A DNA stretch of 64,000 bases, from contig JAIWNE010000129.1 of NCBI GenBank assembly GCA_025331445.1, positions 28,360-92,359 of the forward strand. Direction: 5' to 3'. A program made the position numbers and the translations under genes. This stretch comes from Blakeslea trispora. Taxonomy: Eukaryota; Mucoromycota; Mucoromycetes; Mucorales; Choanephoraceae. This document shows positions 1-11,108 of this stretch, piece after piece (position 1 is the stretch's first letter; each line of letters begins with the position of its first letter). The notes beneath the pieces were generated by a model. It had not been told where the DNA came from. It did not search any database and worked only from the letters and a program-made list of their open reading frames with translations.

Positions 1-214
1 TTTGACGTATGAATCAGTAAGTTGTAAAAATGAGTCGGCTAAGCGAAATGAGTCTCCTTGAATCCTTTATTAAAAGTAAGGCAAGATTCATAAGTCAAAA
101 ATAAATTGGCTTATAATAAAAATCAGTCTCTTCTAATTTAAGTTCAGTACCAATAAAATACGTAGAATCATTTATATGATTTCTACCTTCTAATATATTG
201 TTAACATTGTATTA
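1..214. other. AT-rich flank, no gene seen
   Basis: No open frame or motif is recognised here. The stretch ends at the TA dinucleotide (213-214) used as target by the Tc1-like element that follows. Confidence 0.5.
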
Positions 215-436
215 GAGTGCATCTATTTTATGGTCCGAAATTTTTTTCGATTTTTTTAACTTTTTTAAAAACATATAGGGAAGTGGGGACTTGACTTTTT
301 TCCGCTTCTGTTGACACTATTCTGTTCAGAATGTGATTCTCTATAAGATGGTGGACGAAAAGTTAAAAAAACTTGATTTTTTGAAAAGTGAATTGTCTTC
401 AAAGATGAGTGTCTTAAGCAGGGAGGCCAGGATATG

Positions 437-943
437 TGTAAATAATGTGGGTTATGAATAAAAGAATCAACGTGACAGAAAGTACTTTGATAATCCTTTT
501 ATTCTTTAAAAGTAGAATAATGTTTCTAAACTAAATAATACAGTGGTTTTTATACAGTTTCTAAAGTCTGTGTCTACTCGAATGTGAATGGATTTTACTA
601 ATCCTTATTCTCATAAAATATAAGGGAAATAATCTTTATATGACGGTTGAGGTCTTCTTCCAGTGTTCTACCATTGTCCTGTATTTTTACCGTTCCTGAA
701 TACAGTTGGATTAGGACTTTAAATTTGGTAAACTTTGATTTGGGCTTTGTGTAATTTCCCCACCTTTTTATTATGAGTAAGCATTTAAGTACTTCTTTTA
801 AGTTATACTGCTTGAGTCTGATTATTTGCATGAGTCGATTTCCCATGTCTAATTATGTGTTGTATTTTGGTACAAGTGATTGTCTTCTTATTTAAGTTAT
901 TGTTCTAATATATTATTATATTCAATATGGTGTAATCACCACA
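437..943 (-). repeat. Solo LTR, 507 bp, family E
   Basis: The unit reads TGTAAATAATG...CACCACA on the plus strand, so its LTR 5' end (TGTGGTG) lies on the minus strand. It is flanked by a perfect 5-bp duplication ATATG at 432-436 and 944-948, typical of an LTR element reduced to a solo LTR by LTR-LTR recombination. A second copy (28054-28560) has the same length with only a few differences seen by eye; the LTRs of element E (30303-30809, 36006-36514) are a related subtype. It interrupts the Tc1-like element at 215-1621. Confidence 0.93.
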
Positions 944-1092
944 ATATGTCTTCTAAATTACAATATATCAGCCAATAATATTGCTTTATTTTAAGCGGCG
1001 ACTTTATTCACAATGTAGTACAGAGGATCATCCTAATGCTTTCTTTTTGTGACTTGACAGAGTAAACATCTTTTCATCTAATTACATTTAAA

Positions 1093-1519
1093 ATGCCAAA
1101 AATTTCAAAGCAAAAGCAAAGATTGAGACAAATCGGTAGACTAGGAGCAGCCACCAAACTTTGCCAATCAAAAGTCCATTCTTGCAGAGGTTATAGAAGC
1201 CAACAGCTTTACTTTTGAGTTGCACCCCAAGTACCATTGTGAATGTAATTGGATTGAACGGTACTGAGGTGCAGCCAAAAAAGAAGCTCGCCAAGAATGC
1301 GACTATTCGTTTGAAGGTCTCAATGGCAACATTGATCGTTTCTTGGACAGTGTCTGCCCAATAGGAGAAGCTTCCCTGACAATTAGGAGATACTACAACA
1401 AGAGCTTCTCCTACATTAATGCCTACGGCCAAAGCAACAATGTTCAAGAGGCCTTTGCTCTTGTGGAGCAATTCTCCAAGCTCCACAAGTCTCACCGAAA
1501 GCTCAGAATGAACCAATAA
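1093..1519 (+). pseudogene. Tc1-like transposase remnant
   Basis: The reading starts with a short basic N-terminus (MPKISKQKQ...) and after a frame change continues into a C-terminal domain with the block YHCECNWIERY. The same block (YHCECNWIEYYW) is found in the transposase at 56277-58472, where its Glu is the probable third catalytic acid. The central catalytic domain is missing. A TGA at 1265-1267 stands exactly where the relative has Trp (IEYYW), so a TGG codon was probably lost. The frame then runs to TAA at 1517. The product cannot be an active enzyme. Confidence 0.75.
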
Positions 1520-1654
1520 AAACTACTTCTGACTTTTAAATGTTTTGTTTTGGGTTTGGAGTTTGTAACTCTCGAAAATGTCCGTTTTTCAAAAAATTCT
1601 GATTTTAAAATAGATGCACTCTAGAAGGTTTAAGTATTATAGGTGTAATCTAAT

Positions 1655-2545
1655 TCGACTTGGCTAAAGGATGCCTAGGGAAATACCACACTGCTGAATC
1701 TACCTCTTCCGAGGCCACCGATGAGATTCTGTCCCACATCACTAAATCACTTGATCCGGACGAAGCAAAGACAGTAGTGCTCTCATTCAGCCTTGCGGAC
1801 ATCCAGTTTGGTGCTTCTCGCTCTCCTCGATGTAGTAGCCCTGGGAAGGATGGTCTCCCGTATGAAATATTGTAATTGCTTTTCAAACATCCCGCTTGTA
1901 AAAATCTCGTCGTTCGAGTCTTCAATGATGCTATCACTTTGGGTGTTTTCCCCCCAATCATGGACTGAAACCTGCATTATTCATTTTCCGAAAAAAGGCG
2001 ACCTCTCGGATCTATCCAATTGGCGGCCTATCTCACTAATCAACACTGACTGTAAAGTGTTTGCTCGGCTCCTTAACTTCATAGTTATGCGGGTATCTCA
2101 TCGCCTCATTAATCGCTGTCAAGCTGGGTTTATGCATCGTCGGTTTATTGGCGATCATGGCCTGACTTGTCGAATAGTGATGCACGACGCCACCCTTAGC
2201 CAATCTTCTTCAGTTGGGATTATGTTGGATCAAAACAAAGTCTACGATCGTATTCATCCTTCTTATCTCCTCGAGATGCTTTGCAAATTCGGCTTTGACG
2301 ACAGCTTTGTTCGTATCATTCGTAACTTTTTTTTCGGTACAAACATCTTGATCCTTTATAAATGGCTTCCTTTCTAGCCCGTTTGCCCAAGGAAGAGGTC
2401 TGTTGTGAGTGTAAGAATGAAACAGAGAAATCCTTTAGAACTTGTATAGTGTATTAAAGAAAAATCAGATGTCGTTTATAGCTATGGAATATCTAGGGTA
2501 TTTATACCTTTTAGGTCGGATGAACTAATTCTATCATCTAGAGAT
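1655..2545 (+). pseudogene. Non-LTR retrotransposon RT, 5' fragment
   Basis: Translation in two frames gives blocks matching the LINE at 46309-49127: SSPGKDGLPYEIL, then after a frameshift near 1970 FPKKGDLSDLSNWRPISLIN, the GFM.RRFI.DHG block and the LDQNKVYDR block (fingers and palm of reverse transcriptase). A TAA at 1873-1875 adds to the decay. Past 2400 the match fades, but KQRNPL near 2425 sits where the relative has KQGDPL, suggesting the copy continues until the LTR of element A at 2546. The other part is at 9308-9895. Clade not assigned. Confidence 0.7.
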
Positions 2546-2929
2546 TGTAGTGAACTACATAGCTATAGATACCTATATTCTTAAATCAACCAATCAAATC
2601 CTTCTATTTCAGTATAATAATAACTATTCTTCATGCTTCCAATTTCGAGTCTGACATCGAAAGGCTATCCAAGTTAGTATTCTCGCCACACCTTAGATGC
2701 GTACTTTGAACTATCATAGATTCTAGATATCGACATCGAAGGAATCATGTTAATATACGATCAACAGCAAACTAGATATTATAAATCATCCTAGCTTTCG
2801 AAAAGTATAAATAGAGAGATAATTTAGAAGTAGGATTAGATAAGATTCACTTTACTTTTGTATTGGAATAAACCCCTTTAAATCTATTTGTGTTTTTTTA
2901 ATTTATTTTTTTAGCTGTCAAACAGTACA
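2546..2929 (+). repeat. 5' LTR of element A (384 bp)
   Basis: It begins TGTAGTGAACTACA and ends CTGTCAAACAGTACA. The copies at 8477-8859 and 25524-25906 share these ends. A short inverted motif (TGTAGTGAACTACA) marks the start. Confidence 0.93.
2806..2814 (+). promoter_or_regulatory. Probable TATA box in LTR A
   Basis: TATAAATAG lies about 125 nt before the LTR end and is kept in the other two A LTRs. Similar TATAAATAGAG motifs occur in the F-type LTRs, so this is the likely core promoter for the genomic RNA. Confidence 0.55.
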
Positions 2930-2951
2930 TTTTTTTTAGATTTAAACCGAT

Positions 2952-4721
2952 ATGACTATTCCTACCGAGAACATTCCTACCCAAGAACCTGCTACTACCG
3001 GTAGTCAAGAGACGACCCAAGTGTCAGAAAATTCTGTTCCTGTTTTTCCTGCTCCTGTACTTCCCCCTCTGGCTTCTGTTCTTGAGGATCTGAACCTCGA
3101 CAAAATGGACATTGATGAGCAGCCCGCATCCGTCACAACATCATCGAGTAAGCTCGGCACTGCCATTCAAGTGTTGATTACAAAGAGGGATTCGATCTCC
3201 GATCGTCTCTCAAACGTGATAATCATCGGCGGTGATGAGTCCATCATCGATGATTTGATGGGGCAGGTGCATGCCCTCAACAACAAGATCGCTGTTTTGG
3301 AGACCACTCTTGGCTCCACCAAGAAGATTCCCGGTGTACGTCTCACCAAGAGAGATGTACTCAAGTTCCAGCTTAAGGCCCAAGGCACCACTCCTTTCCC
3401 TGGTGAAGAAACCTTTGGCACGGTCGAGCAGTTTCTTCGGGCCTTCGAAAAGGTAATGGCATCCACTGACAATGATGTTAACCTGGTGTGACGCAAGTAC
3501 ATACCTCTTTCTCTCTCCTTGGACTTCGACGCTTGGTTGGGTACCGAACTCTTGCCTTGTGCTTCCTGGGTTGAGGCCAAGGCCAAGTTTGTCAAGACCT
3601 TTGGCAACTCTCTTCTCCGCCTGCAGGCCCGCCGCACTGTGATGACAATGAGGATGAGATCGAACGAGACAGTAAGTGAGTTTGGGCTGCGTTTTGGGCG
3701 TGCTGTGGCCGATGCCGGCTACGATCGCATGGAGAATATTTTGGGGGATGTGTTCCTCTGTGGATTTCCCGAGTCCTGGCAGGTACAGATTAATACTGTA
3801 CTTGCCTCGACTCATCAAGGTAATGCTACTTGGTGCTTCCAGGACATAGCCACTGAGGCTCAGAGCGTGTTTAGTGATAGACAGCCTGAAGGGCTTATTT
3901 TCGGTGCTGCTGGTTCGTCTGCTTCCAGGTGGGCATCTGCCGATGCAAGTGGTTCTGGTTCTGGTTCTGTCGCTGGCCCTTCGAAGAGAAGACGGACCGG
4001 TGACGGTGGTCGCCCCTTTGGTGGTTCTGGTTCCTCTGGTTCTGGTTCCTCTGGTTCTGGACGACGCTTCTTTTGCTCGAAGCATGGTGGAAGCAAGGCC
4101 GGCCATAACGAAGAAGACTGCTACAGCGGTAAGGGGAAGGGCAAGGCACCTGAACCTCAAAGGTGCCGTTACTGTGGCAAGCCTTGGACCCAGGAACATC
4201 ACTGTAGCGAGTACCTTGAGGCCAAGGCCAAAAGTAAGAATGTACAGATCTTGGCAATTGAGTCACAGGATATTAATGATACATCTACTAGACATGAAGA
4301 GACCTTGATGAAGAAGGCTTTAGAAGAAGACCAGTATGACTGTAAATATAAGCAGCATAAACATGGCAAGGGACTTCAACTAATCACTCCATTACTACTA
4401 GAGGGACAAAAAGTCACAGCCCTAGTCGATACTGGTTCTGATATTAGTTGTATAAATAAAGATATTTTGAACAAAAATTTTGACTCCATTGAAATTAATA
4501 AGAGCTATGGTCATTTAAACTTTCTTACACTTGATGATAAGGGAAAAGGCACTCAGACTAATAGAATTGGCAGAACCACTCCTATGCATATTAAATATCT
4601 TGGAGGCATTATGACCAATCATGAGTTTGAAGTTGTACAATTCAATGATATTAGGGCCACGAGGTTTGATGTCTTATTAGGCACTGACATTCTACCTAAA
4701 CTACAGATCGGTCTTTATTGA
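2952..4721 (+). pseudogene. Element A Gag and protease region
   Basis: This is the start of what was one gag-pol frame (2952-7865). The N-terminal half is Gag (capsid), interrupted by TGA at 3489-3491 and resuming in the same frame. A Ser/Gly-rich basic linker and a zinc-binding cluster with CRYCGK...HHC follow, then an aspartic protease with the catalytic motif ALVDTGSD and a C-terminal block ending LLGTDILPKLQIG. A second TGA at 4719-4721 separates it from pol. Relatives B, E and F place these domains in the same order. The first stop aligns roughly with a conserved Trp in Gag of B and E; the second falls where E has Gly. Confidence 0.85.
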
Positions 4722-7700
4722 GTTGCTCACAGATACCCTGATGAACCCGAAAAAGAACTGACTCAATTTGAAAGCATAAGCTTTGATCCTGAAAATCTGA
4801 TTAACCCAAAAGATTTAGACTATGGCACTGAACTTGAAAGAAAAGAGCTAATGAGCAAGGTCCAAGCATCATTAAACCGAAACATGAAAATACCTAGTGA
4901 TGCAACATGCACTATGAAAGATGCAGTTGTCAAAATACCAATGAAAGAAGGAGCTAATTGCTATGTAAGACAATATCCACTACCTGCCGCTGCTCATAAG
5001 GAAATTGAAACCTAATTATTCGAGTGGATTAGAGACGGGATAGTAAAGGAGTGTAAGCCCTCAAACAAGTATCATTCACCACTTCTTGCTGTGCCAAAGA
5101 AGGCTGAAGAAGGTAAACCAGCAAAACTTAGAATTTGTTGCGATTTAAGACGAGTGAACAGTAATATCAGTGAAACGTACAATGAGGGTTATGCTGTACC
5201 CAAGATCCAAGAAATCTTTGACCGTGTTATTCAAAAGGGCAAGATATTCTCCAAGTTGGACTTGAAACAAGCCTATTACAGTTTCCCTGTAGATGAAGGA
5301 TCGCAAGAAGTACTGACCGTCTCATACAACCATCGATTTTACTGCTGGAAGAGAGCACCTTTCGGGCTATCATTCCTCACTAGCTTATTCTGCTATAATA
5401 TGCGTCTACTACTAGGTGATATTCAAGGCGTTGAAACATACGTCGACGACTGCATCCTTTTCTCTGATACTATTGAGGAGCATGTCGCAGTAGTCAACAA
5501 AGTGATTGACAGGCTCACATCCGTAAATCTACGAATCAACTTCGAAAAGACTGAACTGTTTAAAACAAGTGTGATCATGTTGGGATTTGTAGTCGGGCCT
5601 GGTGTTCGAAAGGTAGATTTGTCGAGACTATCCAATATTAACAGTTGGAAGATCCCTCAAACTGCTGCACAGGTTAGAAGCTTAATGGGTATTATTTCGC
5701 ACTTACGAGACTATTGTCCCATGCTCAGTAAGATCGCTGCCCCGATCGACAAGCTACGCACTGATTCAGACGTAAAGAATAACTGGACCGGGTTACATAC
5801 CGAAAGGTTTAACTCTATCAAGCAGATACTTCAATCAGGACTGGTACTGCATCAGGTGGATCTCAATAAGAAGATTTATCTGGAATGTGATGCATCTCTA
5901 TATGGTATAGGTTGTGCTCTCTCGCAAAGGGATGAGCTGGGAAGAACAAAGTACATTGCATTCATTAGCAGATCGCTAAGCCCTGCTGGAAGAAATTGGT
6001 CTACAAATCGTCGAGAGACTGAAGCAATCTGCTTTGGCTTGGAACGATTCCGATCTCTTCTGTGGGGTAGAAGCAAACATATGTTTGAGATTCGCACTGA
6101 CCACATGGCATTGACGTTCCTACATACTTCCACTAATCTCAATCCATCTCTGCAATCACGTATCGAAATCATCAATGACTTTGATTTCATCATCACTCAT
6201 GTTAAGGGCCTCGACAACACCTTACCAGACAGACTAAGCCGTCTTTATCCACCAATTCCCGAAGACCAAGCTTTGGCGGGGGAGGATGACAAGCAGTTGA
6301 ATAGATTGAAACGCTTGATCTTGACTATACGAGCTGATCTGATCCAAAACAAGTCAAAGAACCGATTTTCACAAAAACGACGCATTTATTCAAAAGATGA
6401 AAACCTGAACGTTTTAGCCATAACGTTGGACAGTGATGAGTACAAAGCAAGAACAACCGATTATGTATGTCCGCCTGAACATGCCAGAGCAGACATCATT
6501 CGGGAAGCTCACAAGCTTGGTCATTGGGGTATTGATGCTGTAGTGAAACACATACACACTTACCATGGCCTGCATTGGACTTCAATCTATAACGATGTTA
6601 AGACCATCTTGCAATCATGCAAAGAATGCGCTAAACACAAGATCGTAAGAAAAGGATTCAACCCACTTCGTCCTATTGTCGCATTTGAACCATTCTCGCA
6701 TATCGCAATCGACACTTGTGGTCCATTCCCAATAACGGACAGACAAAACTGCTATATTGTAGTGATCGTTGACGTGTGCACAAAGTATATTATCGCTCGG
6801 CCTGTACCTAATAAGCAGAGTACGACCATAGTAGATGTGCTGATCAAAGTATTCACTGACTATGGCTTACCTGACAGTTTAGTGATGCAATCTGATAACG
6901 GAGGAAAATATAAAAATTCCCTTATGAAATTAGTGACAAAGACGTTGGCTATTGATCATCGCTTCATAACACCTCGCTATCCACAAAGCAACGGAGTCGC
7001 CGAAAACGCTGTCAAGGTAGTCCAAAATACACTTCGAACAATGTGCGGTAATGACCAACGTGACTGGGATAACATACTTTATATGGTACAGCTTGTGTGT
7101 AATATGAAAGTCAGAGAAAAGACCAAGAGCACTCCATTTTCGTTGATGTTTGCTAGACAAGTAAACGTACAGCGTCATGATGCAGATGCCGAAAAGAATC
7201 CTCAAAAGATTGGCAGAAAACCTTTCATGTCAGAAGACAAGCTGATGGAAAGAGTTGAATACATGCAAGACATTGTTTTTCCAGCTGTAAGCGAACGGGC
7301 AAAGAAGTTAGCCGATGAATACAGTAAAAGGTTTGATGACAAACACTACCTTATTGATATTCCTGTGGACACTACTGTCATGGTCAGATTGGATAGACGA
7401 AAGAACAAACTGGCACCTCTTTATGAAGGACCGTTCACAGTTGTTCGCAAAACTGAAGCCGGAAGTTATGTCTTGAAGGACGAAATGAACGAGCTCCTGC
7501 ATCGTGAATATGTACCTTCAGAATTGAAAATCATCACTCTGGACGAATCTAAAATTGATGATGAAGTCTATGAGGTTGAAAGGGTCATCGATCATCGAGT
7601 CCTTGAAGGAGGTAAGAAAGAGTATTTGGTGAAATGGGTCGGTTATGACGATAGCTGGAATCTTTGGCTAGCCCCTGATCAATTCTCATCGCCTGTTACC

Positions 7701-7865
7701 ATCAATGAGTATTGGCAGCGAATTGACGAGGCAAAACAGACCACTGATTCTCAAGCTGGGTTGACGCGTAAGAGAGGCACTGGAGATAAAAGAAAGAATG
7801 ATAGAAGCGAGAAAGACGTACGTGAGAGAAAGACAAGACGGTCTAAGAAAAGCAGAAAAAATTAA
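4722..7865 (+). pseudogene. Element A Pol: RT, RNase H, integrase, chromodomain
   Basis: The frame continues from the protease, broken once by TAA at 5013-5015 where element B has Gln; it is then open for 924 codons from 5091. Visible parts: reverse transcriptase with YVDD; RNase H with LECDAS and RTDH; the integrase zinc region (HKLGHWG...CKECAKH); integrase core with IDTCGPF, SDNG and a Glu in NGVAENA; and a C-terminal chromodomain (EYLVKWVGY) that normally targets integration to modified histones. A lysine/arginine-rich tail ends the protein. Only the three stops (with those in gag) keep the polyprotein from being complete. Confidence 0.88.
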
Positions 7866-7891
7866 TCGCTTTCTAGAATTCCGCAGTCTCC

Positions 7892-8324
7892 TGTAATATT
7901 TAGGTATGAAAATAGATAAAGGTTTTAGGAGGAAAAATATAGTAAGTAGTTTGAGACTGTTTTACGTATGCCTTTATTATGAACAAAATAAATGAGAGTA
8001 TTTATACCAACTGCTATCTACTATTGCTATTACGTCTTTGACTTTCTTTAGTCTTTACTCTTTACTAAATCAGGATATTCAAGAGAACAATGTCATAGAC
8101 TAGTTTGTGTCACCTTTAATGACATATTGACATTTTACTTTCTTTAGCAAGACTTATTGCTTATCATCTTCTTTAGTCCAGATTCATAGCACTTGCTAAT
8201 GAAATCATTCTAGAGTGACATAATGTTGGTAGGATTACTTAATCCAATTATGATGTAGATCTTTATATACAAATATAGACCTCAATTCTTAAGGAATTCA
8301 TGTTCAGACAAGCCAAACACGACA
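7892..8324. repeat. Solo LTR, 433 bp, unrelated family
   Basis: The sequence TGTAATATTT...AACACGACA is flanked by the perfect duplication TCTCC (7887-7891 and 8325-8329). The truncated sister copy of A (at about 25370) has the uninterrupted sequence at this spot with a single TCTCC, proving a clean insertion. No full element of this LTR family is present in the window. Confidence 0.93.
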
Positions 8325-8461
8325 TCTCCTCCTAGATACACACTTTCAAATTTTCTACAACCTTATATTTTATTTTTCATGCGCACATCAATTATGCAGA
8401 TACCAAAAGCTTAAATCACATATATTGACTTCCTTAAACTATCAAGTACAACTTCGTTGAC

Positions 8462-8476
8462 TTTGGTGGGGGAGCA
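8462..8476 (+). promoter_or_regulatory. Polypurine tract of element A
   Basis: The purine-rich run TTTGGTGGGGGAGCA lies directly before the 3' LTR, where plus-strand DNA synthesis is primed. The same tract precedes the LTR at 25524. Confidence 0.7.
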
Positions 8477-8859
8477 TGTAGTGAACTACATAACTATAGA
8501 TACCTATATTCTTAAATCAACCAATCAAATCCTTCTATTTCAGTATAATAATAACTATTCTTCATGCTTCCAATTTCGAGTCTGACATCGAAAGGCTATC
8601 CAAGTTAGTATTCTCGCCACACCTTAGATGCGTACTTTGAACTATCATAGATTCTAGATATCGACATCGAAGGAATCATGTTAATATACGATCAACAGCA
8701 AACTAGATATTATAAATCATCCTAGCTTTCGAAAAGTATAAATAGAGAGATAATTTAGAAGTAGGATTAGATAAGATTCACTTTACTTTTGTATTGGAAT
8801 AAACCCCTTTAAATCTATTTGTTTTTTTTAATTTATTTTTTTAGCTGTCAAACAGTACA
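8477..8859 (+). repeat. 3' LTR of element A (383 bp)
   Basis: It matches the 5' LTR except for about two visible single-base changes and one T-run length change. It ends CAGTACA, followed by the GAGAT duplication. Confidence 0.93.
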
Positions 8860-8864
8860 GAGAT

Positions 8865-9307
8865 GATCAGGGAATCTATTTTAATATCGAGGATACGGAA
8901 TACTATATCATTGATCATGTCTCAGATATTCAGTCTACTCAGCTCTCAGGTCATAGCTGATCTAAGATGGTAAGATAGAAAAAATTGTTTTAATAAATTC
9001 TTTAGCACCATCTTGTCATTTTCATTGTCACATCAATTCTGATTCGGTATAGCTGATATCAATAGTTTATCCACATCGATAAGGTCTGAGTCCCAAGAGC
9101 CAATTGGTCTATTTGATATATGATCCAATTTGTCTCTCAATTTAGCATCATTTTAGAATCGATCTCTAAAGGATAGATAGATGAAGTAGACATTGATCTA
9201 TTACAGTTACTCTAGTTCTATTCTAGACTCTATGTCCAGATATAGCCTGTATAATAATACTTTGTATCATTTATTTCGTAATCAGTATATAGATTCTAAA
9301 TGTTCAC
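8865..9307. other. AT-rich stretch inside split LINE
   Basis: No open frame is recognised. By comparison with the LINE at 46.3 kb only some tens of codons should lie between the two LINE parts, so most of this 443-bp stretch is probably an additional unidentified insertion or heavily mutated LINE sequence. Confidence 0.4.
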
Positions 9308-9895
9308 AACAATGTACTTGTTTTCATCAATGATACAGCTGAACTCGATCACCCACAGACCTGCCTTACCCGGTACGGCCAGGCTTCAAACTCTTTGGTC
9401 AATTATCATAAATCTGTCGTCTTTCTTCTGTCCCGAATCCCGGTGCCCAACCTTCCTCTCCGATCATCGGTTCAAGAGAAGGGGCTTCGTTGGTATGATC
9501 ATCGCTCCCCTGGTTTTCTTAGATACCTTGGTTACCCGATCTGGCTTGCGCCTCATCAGCAAACTTCCTATGTCGAAGGTACGATACGCACCATTATAGT
9601 CTCCATTGCGATACACTCAGGTAGACAGCTTTCTGTGTATGTGAGAGCATTGATAGCCAATTCCTTGATCCTGTCTAAACTCTGGCATGTCCTCAGACTG
9701 ACTTCTTTACCTACTAACGTCTTAAATAAGATCAAATCGCTAATCTACCAGTTTGTCTCACACGGCTTCCTTTCTAAAATCCGTCGCTCCATTTTGCATC
9801 TTTCAAAATCTAGCGGAGGCCTGGGCCTCTTGGACATTAGAGCTCAGCGTCTATCTCTCCAGCTTCGCTGGTGTGATATTTGCAGTCTCAGATAA
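9308..9895 (+). pseudogene. Non-LTR retrotransposon RT, 3' fragment
   Basis: The translation resumes with VLVFINDTAEL, matching TLVFLRDRSDL just after the YADD box of the LINE at 46.3 kb, and runs on through ANSLILSKLWHVLR (relative: INSLILSKCWFLFR) and SSGGLGLLDI (relative: KFGGLGLLD). At the expected YADD position the copy reads VHNN, so both catalytic aspartates are asparagine. One frameshift lies near 9400. The fragment ends near 9895; the C-terminal zinc region is absent. Confidence 0.7.
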
Positions 9896-10630
9896 ATTCA
9901 ATGAGAAGGAACTCGATTTTTTTATTAAATAGAAAGAGAGCGAACTAATTCTACTGCAAGTTCATGTTGTGTTTATATATTATTTCTATCTCGGTTTCAA
10001 TCAATCACTCCGTTATAATTTTATCCGTATGAGCAGTTTTCCTACTAGGATGACTGGTCACCTTAATGGAAAGATGGCTGTAGCCAGATTTCATCCCCCG
10101 CCTTGAATAAGGTGGAGATATACTGTTTACTTGATTTATATCTTGGAGAGATAATAATTATGCTCGACAAGATATGTTTAATCTTGATTAGTGTTTCAAT
10201 ATATCAGGCATAACTGTTTCATACTTGTTCACTTGTTTCGTTGGATGTTAAGATCAGTTTAGACTAGGTGATAAGGATAGACAAGCCCTTTCACCACAGC
10301 TTAAAAAATGCTGAGGTGAACTTTTTTTTTGTCAGAATCTGACACGAAAACCTTGAAATTCAATTAAGGCGGTTTAAGGTTTTTGTCAGAATCTGACATG
10401 ATTTCTGTCAGAATCCGACATTTTTTGTTGAATGGCAAAACCCTTTTGCGGATCATTTTGAATAGGAGTTGTCTATAATCGAATCATATCCAGCTTAAGT
10501 CTCAAAGGGGAGTTATAAGGACAAGTTGCCTTCGTCGTATAGAGCGATAGTGATTTAACAAGTTTTAGAAGTATAAGCAATAAATGGGCTAATCGTATCG
10601 CTTTAATTTTCGGATGAGCTTGGAATATGA
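9896..10630. other. AT-rich spacer with GTCAGA palindromes
   Basis: No gene seen. The stretch from about 9870 to 10298 is LTR-like in composition and ends CACCACA, as minus-oriented Ty3 LTRs do here, but no matching flank duplication was found. Three copies of a near-palindrome follow at 10331-10419. Confidence 0.4.
10331..10419. repeat. Three near-palindromes GTCAGAATCTGAC
   Basis: GTCAGAATCTGAC occurs at 10331-10343 and 10385-10397, and GTCAGAATCCGAC at 10407-10419. Each is a 6-bp inverted repeat around one base (the third with a mismatch). They may be a clustered protein-binding site or small-element remnants. Confidence 0.6.
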
Positions 10631-11014
10631 TTGAATTATTTAGGTATTACGGGCAAATCAAGCTTCTTTAATTTTATTAATTTGAATCAAATAAATGCTA
10701 TATATGGGTTCTTCTTTAGGCTGATTTGTAGCTCAGATGTCCTTTTTTGTAAAAGGGATGCTGCATCGGGTGTACCCAGATTGATTGGCATGCTTGGCTT
10801 TGATATAGATACCTTTTGGGACCATAAGAAGCAAATAGGAAGCAGAAATGAGTTAATTTCCATGACTAGAGCCATCAATAAGCACCTTAATCGCTTTGCA
10901 GTAGCTGCGCTTGAAAATTGTACAGCCTTAACCGAGAGTTTTTTTTTCGTAATTATTTTTTTTCTTGACAGCCATCTTGAAGCGACATGCAAGGTCATGA
11001 GCAACACCAAGTAA
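10631..11014 (+). CDS. Hypothetical ORF, 127 codons, doubtful
   Basis: An open frame without a recognisable family. The middle (about residues 38-105) has ordinary protein-like composition (FWDHKKQIGSRNELISMTRAIN). The end runs through a T-rich tract at 10938-10970 that ends in TTGACAG and could hide a 3' splice site, so the true C-terminus may differ. It may be a fragment of a host gene or of an unknown element, or spurious. Confidence 0.25.
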   Translation: MNYLGITGKSSFFNFINLNQINAIYGFFFRLICSSDVLFCKRDAASGVPRLIGMLGFDIDTFWDHKKQIGSRNELISMTRAINKHLNRFAVAALENCTALTESFFFVIIFFLDSHLEATCKVMSNTK

Positions 11015-11108
11015 GAGATCACTCGTCACCAGTACACACAAGAGTTAGAAACAAGAGAGGAAAAAAGTGAATAGCATATAAAGTCTAAAAAAAACGAAAA
11101 AAATAAAG

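Larger units (their letters stand above)
215..1621 (+). mobile_element. Tc1/mariner-like element, internally deleted
   Basis: A perfect 16-bp terminal inverted repeat, GAGTGCATCTATTTTA at 215-230 and its complement at 1606-1621, is flanked on both sides by TA (213-214, 1622-1623). This is the target signature of Tc1/mariner elements. Without the inserted solo LTR the element is only about 0.9 kb, so most of the transposase gene is gone and it would depend on a helper. The remaining coding piece resembles the C-terminus of the transposase at 56277-58472, so both belong to one broad family although their inverted repeats differ. Confidence 0.85.
2546..8859 (+). mobile_element. Ty3/gypsy chromovirus 'A' with target duplication
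   Basis: Two nearly identical LTRs (2546-2929, 8477-8859; each starting TGTAGTG and ending CAGTACA) enclose gag-pol. The perfect 5-bp duplication GAGAT lies at 2541-2545 and 8860-8864, so this is a genuine insertion, here into a LINE copy. The LTRs differ at only a few bases, so the insertion is fairly recent. A 433-bp solo LTR sits in the 3' part. A truncated second copy of the family is at 24668-25906. Confidence 0.95.

Noticed and set aside
598..846. 82-codon ORF (MGNRLMQIIRL...) also at 28151, with shorter forms at 30460 and 36165
   Set aside because: It lies within LTRs and is repeated only because the LTR is repeated; no domain or start context supports translation.
1088..1516. 142-codon minus ORF
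   Set aside because: Antisense to the Tc1-like transposase remnant on the plus strand.
2952..7865. Stop-codon reassignment or obligatory readthrough
   Set aside because: TAA, TAG and TGA all occur as interruptions, while element B and E genes end normally; mutation is simpler.
9870..10298. Possible solo LTR (TGTGATATTT...CACCACA)
   Set aside because: Ends look LTR-like, but flanks GCTGG and GCTTA do not match and no second copy is present.
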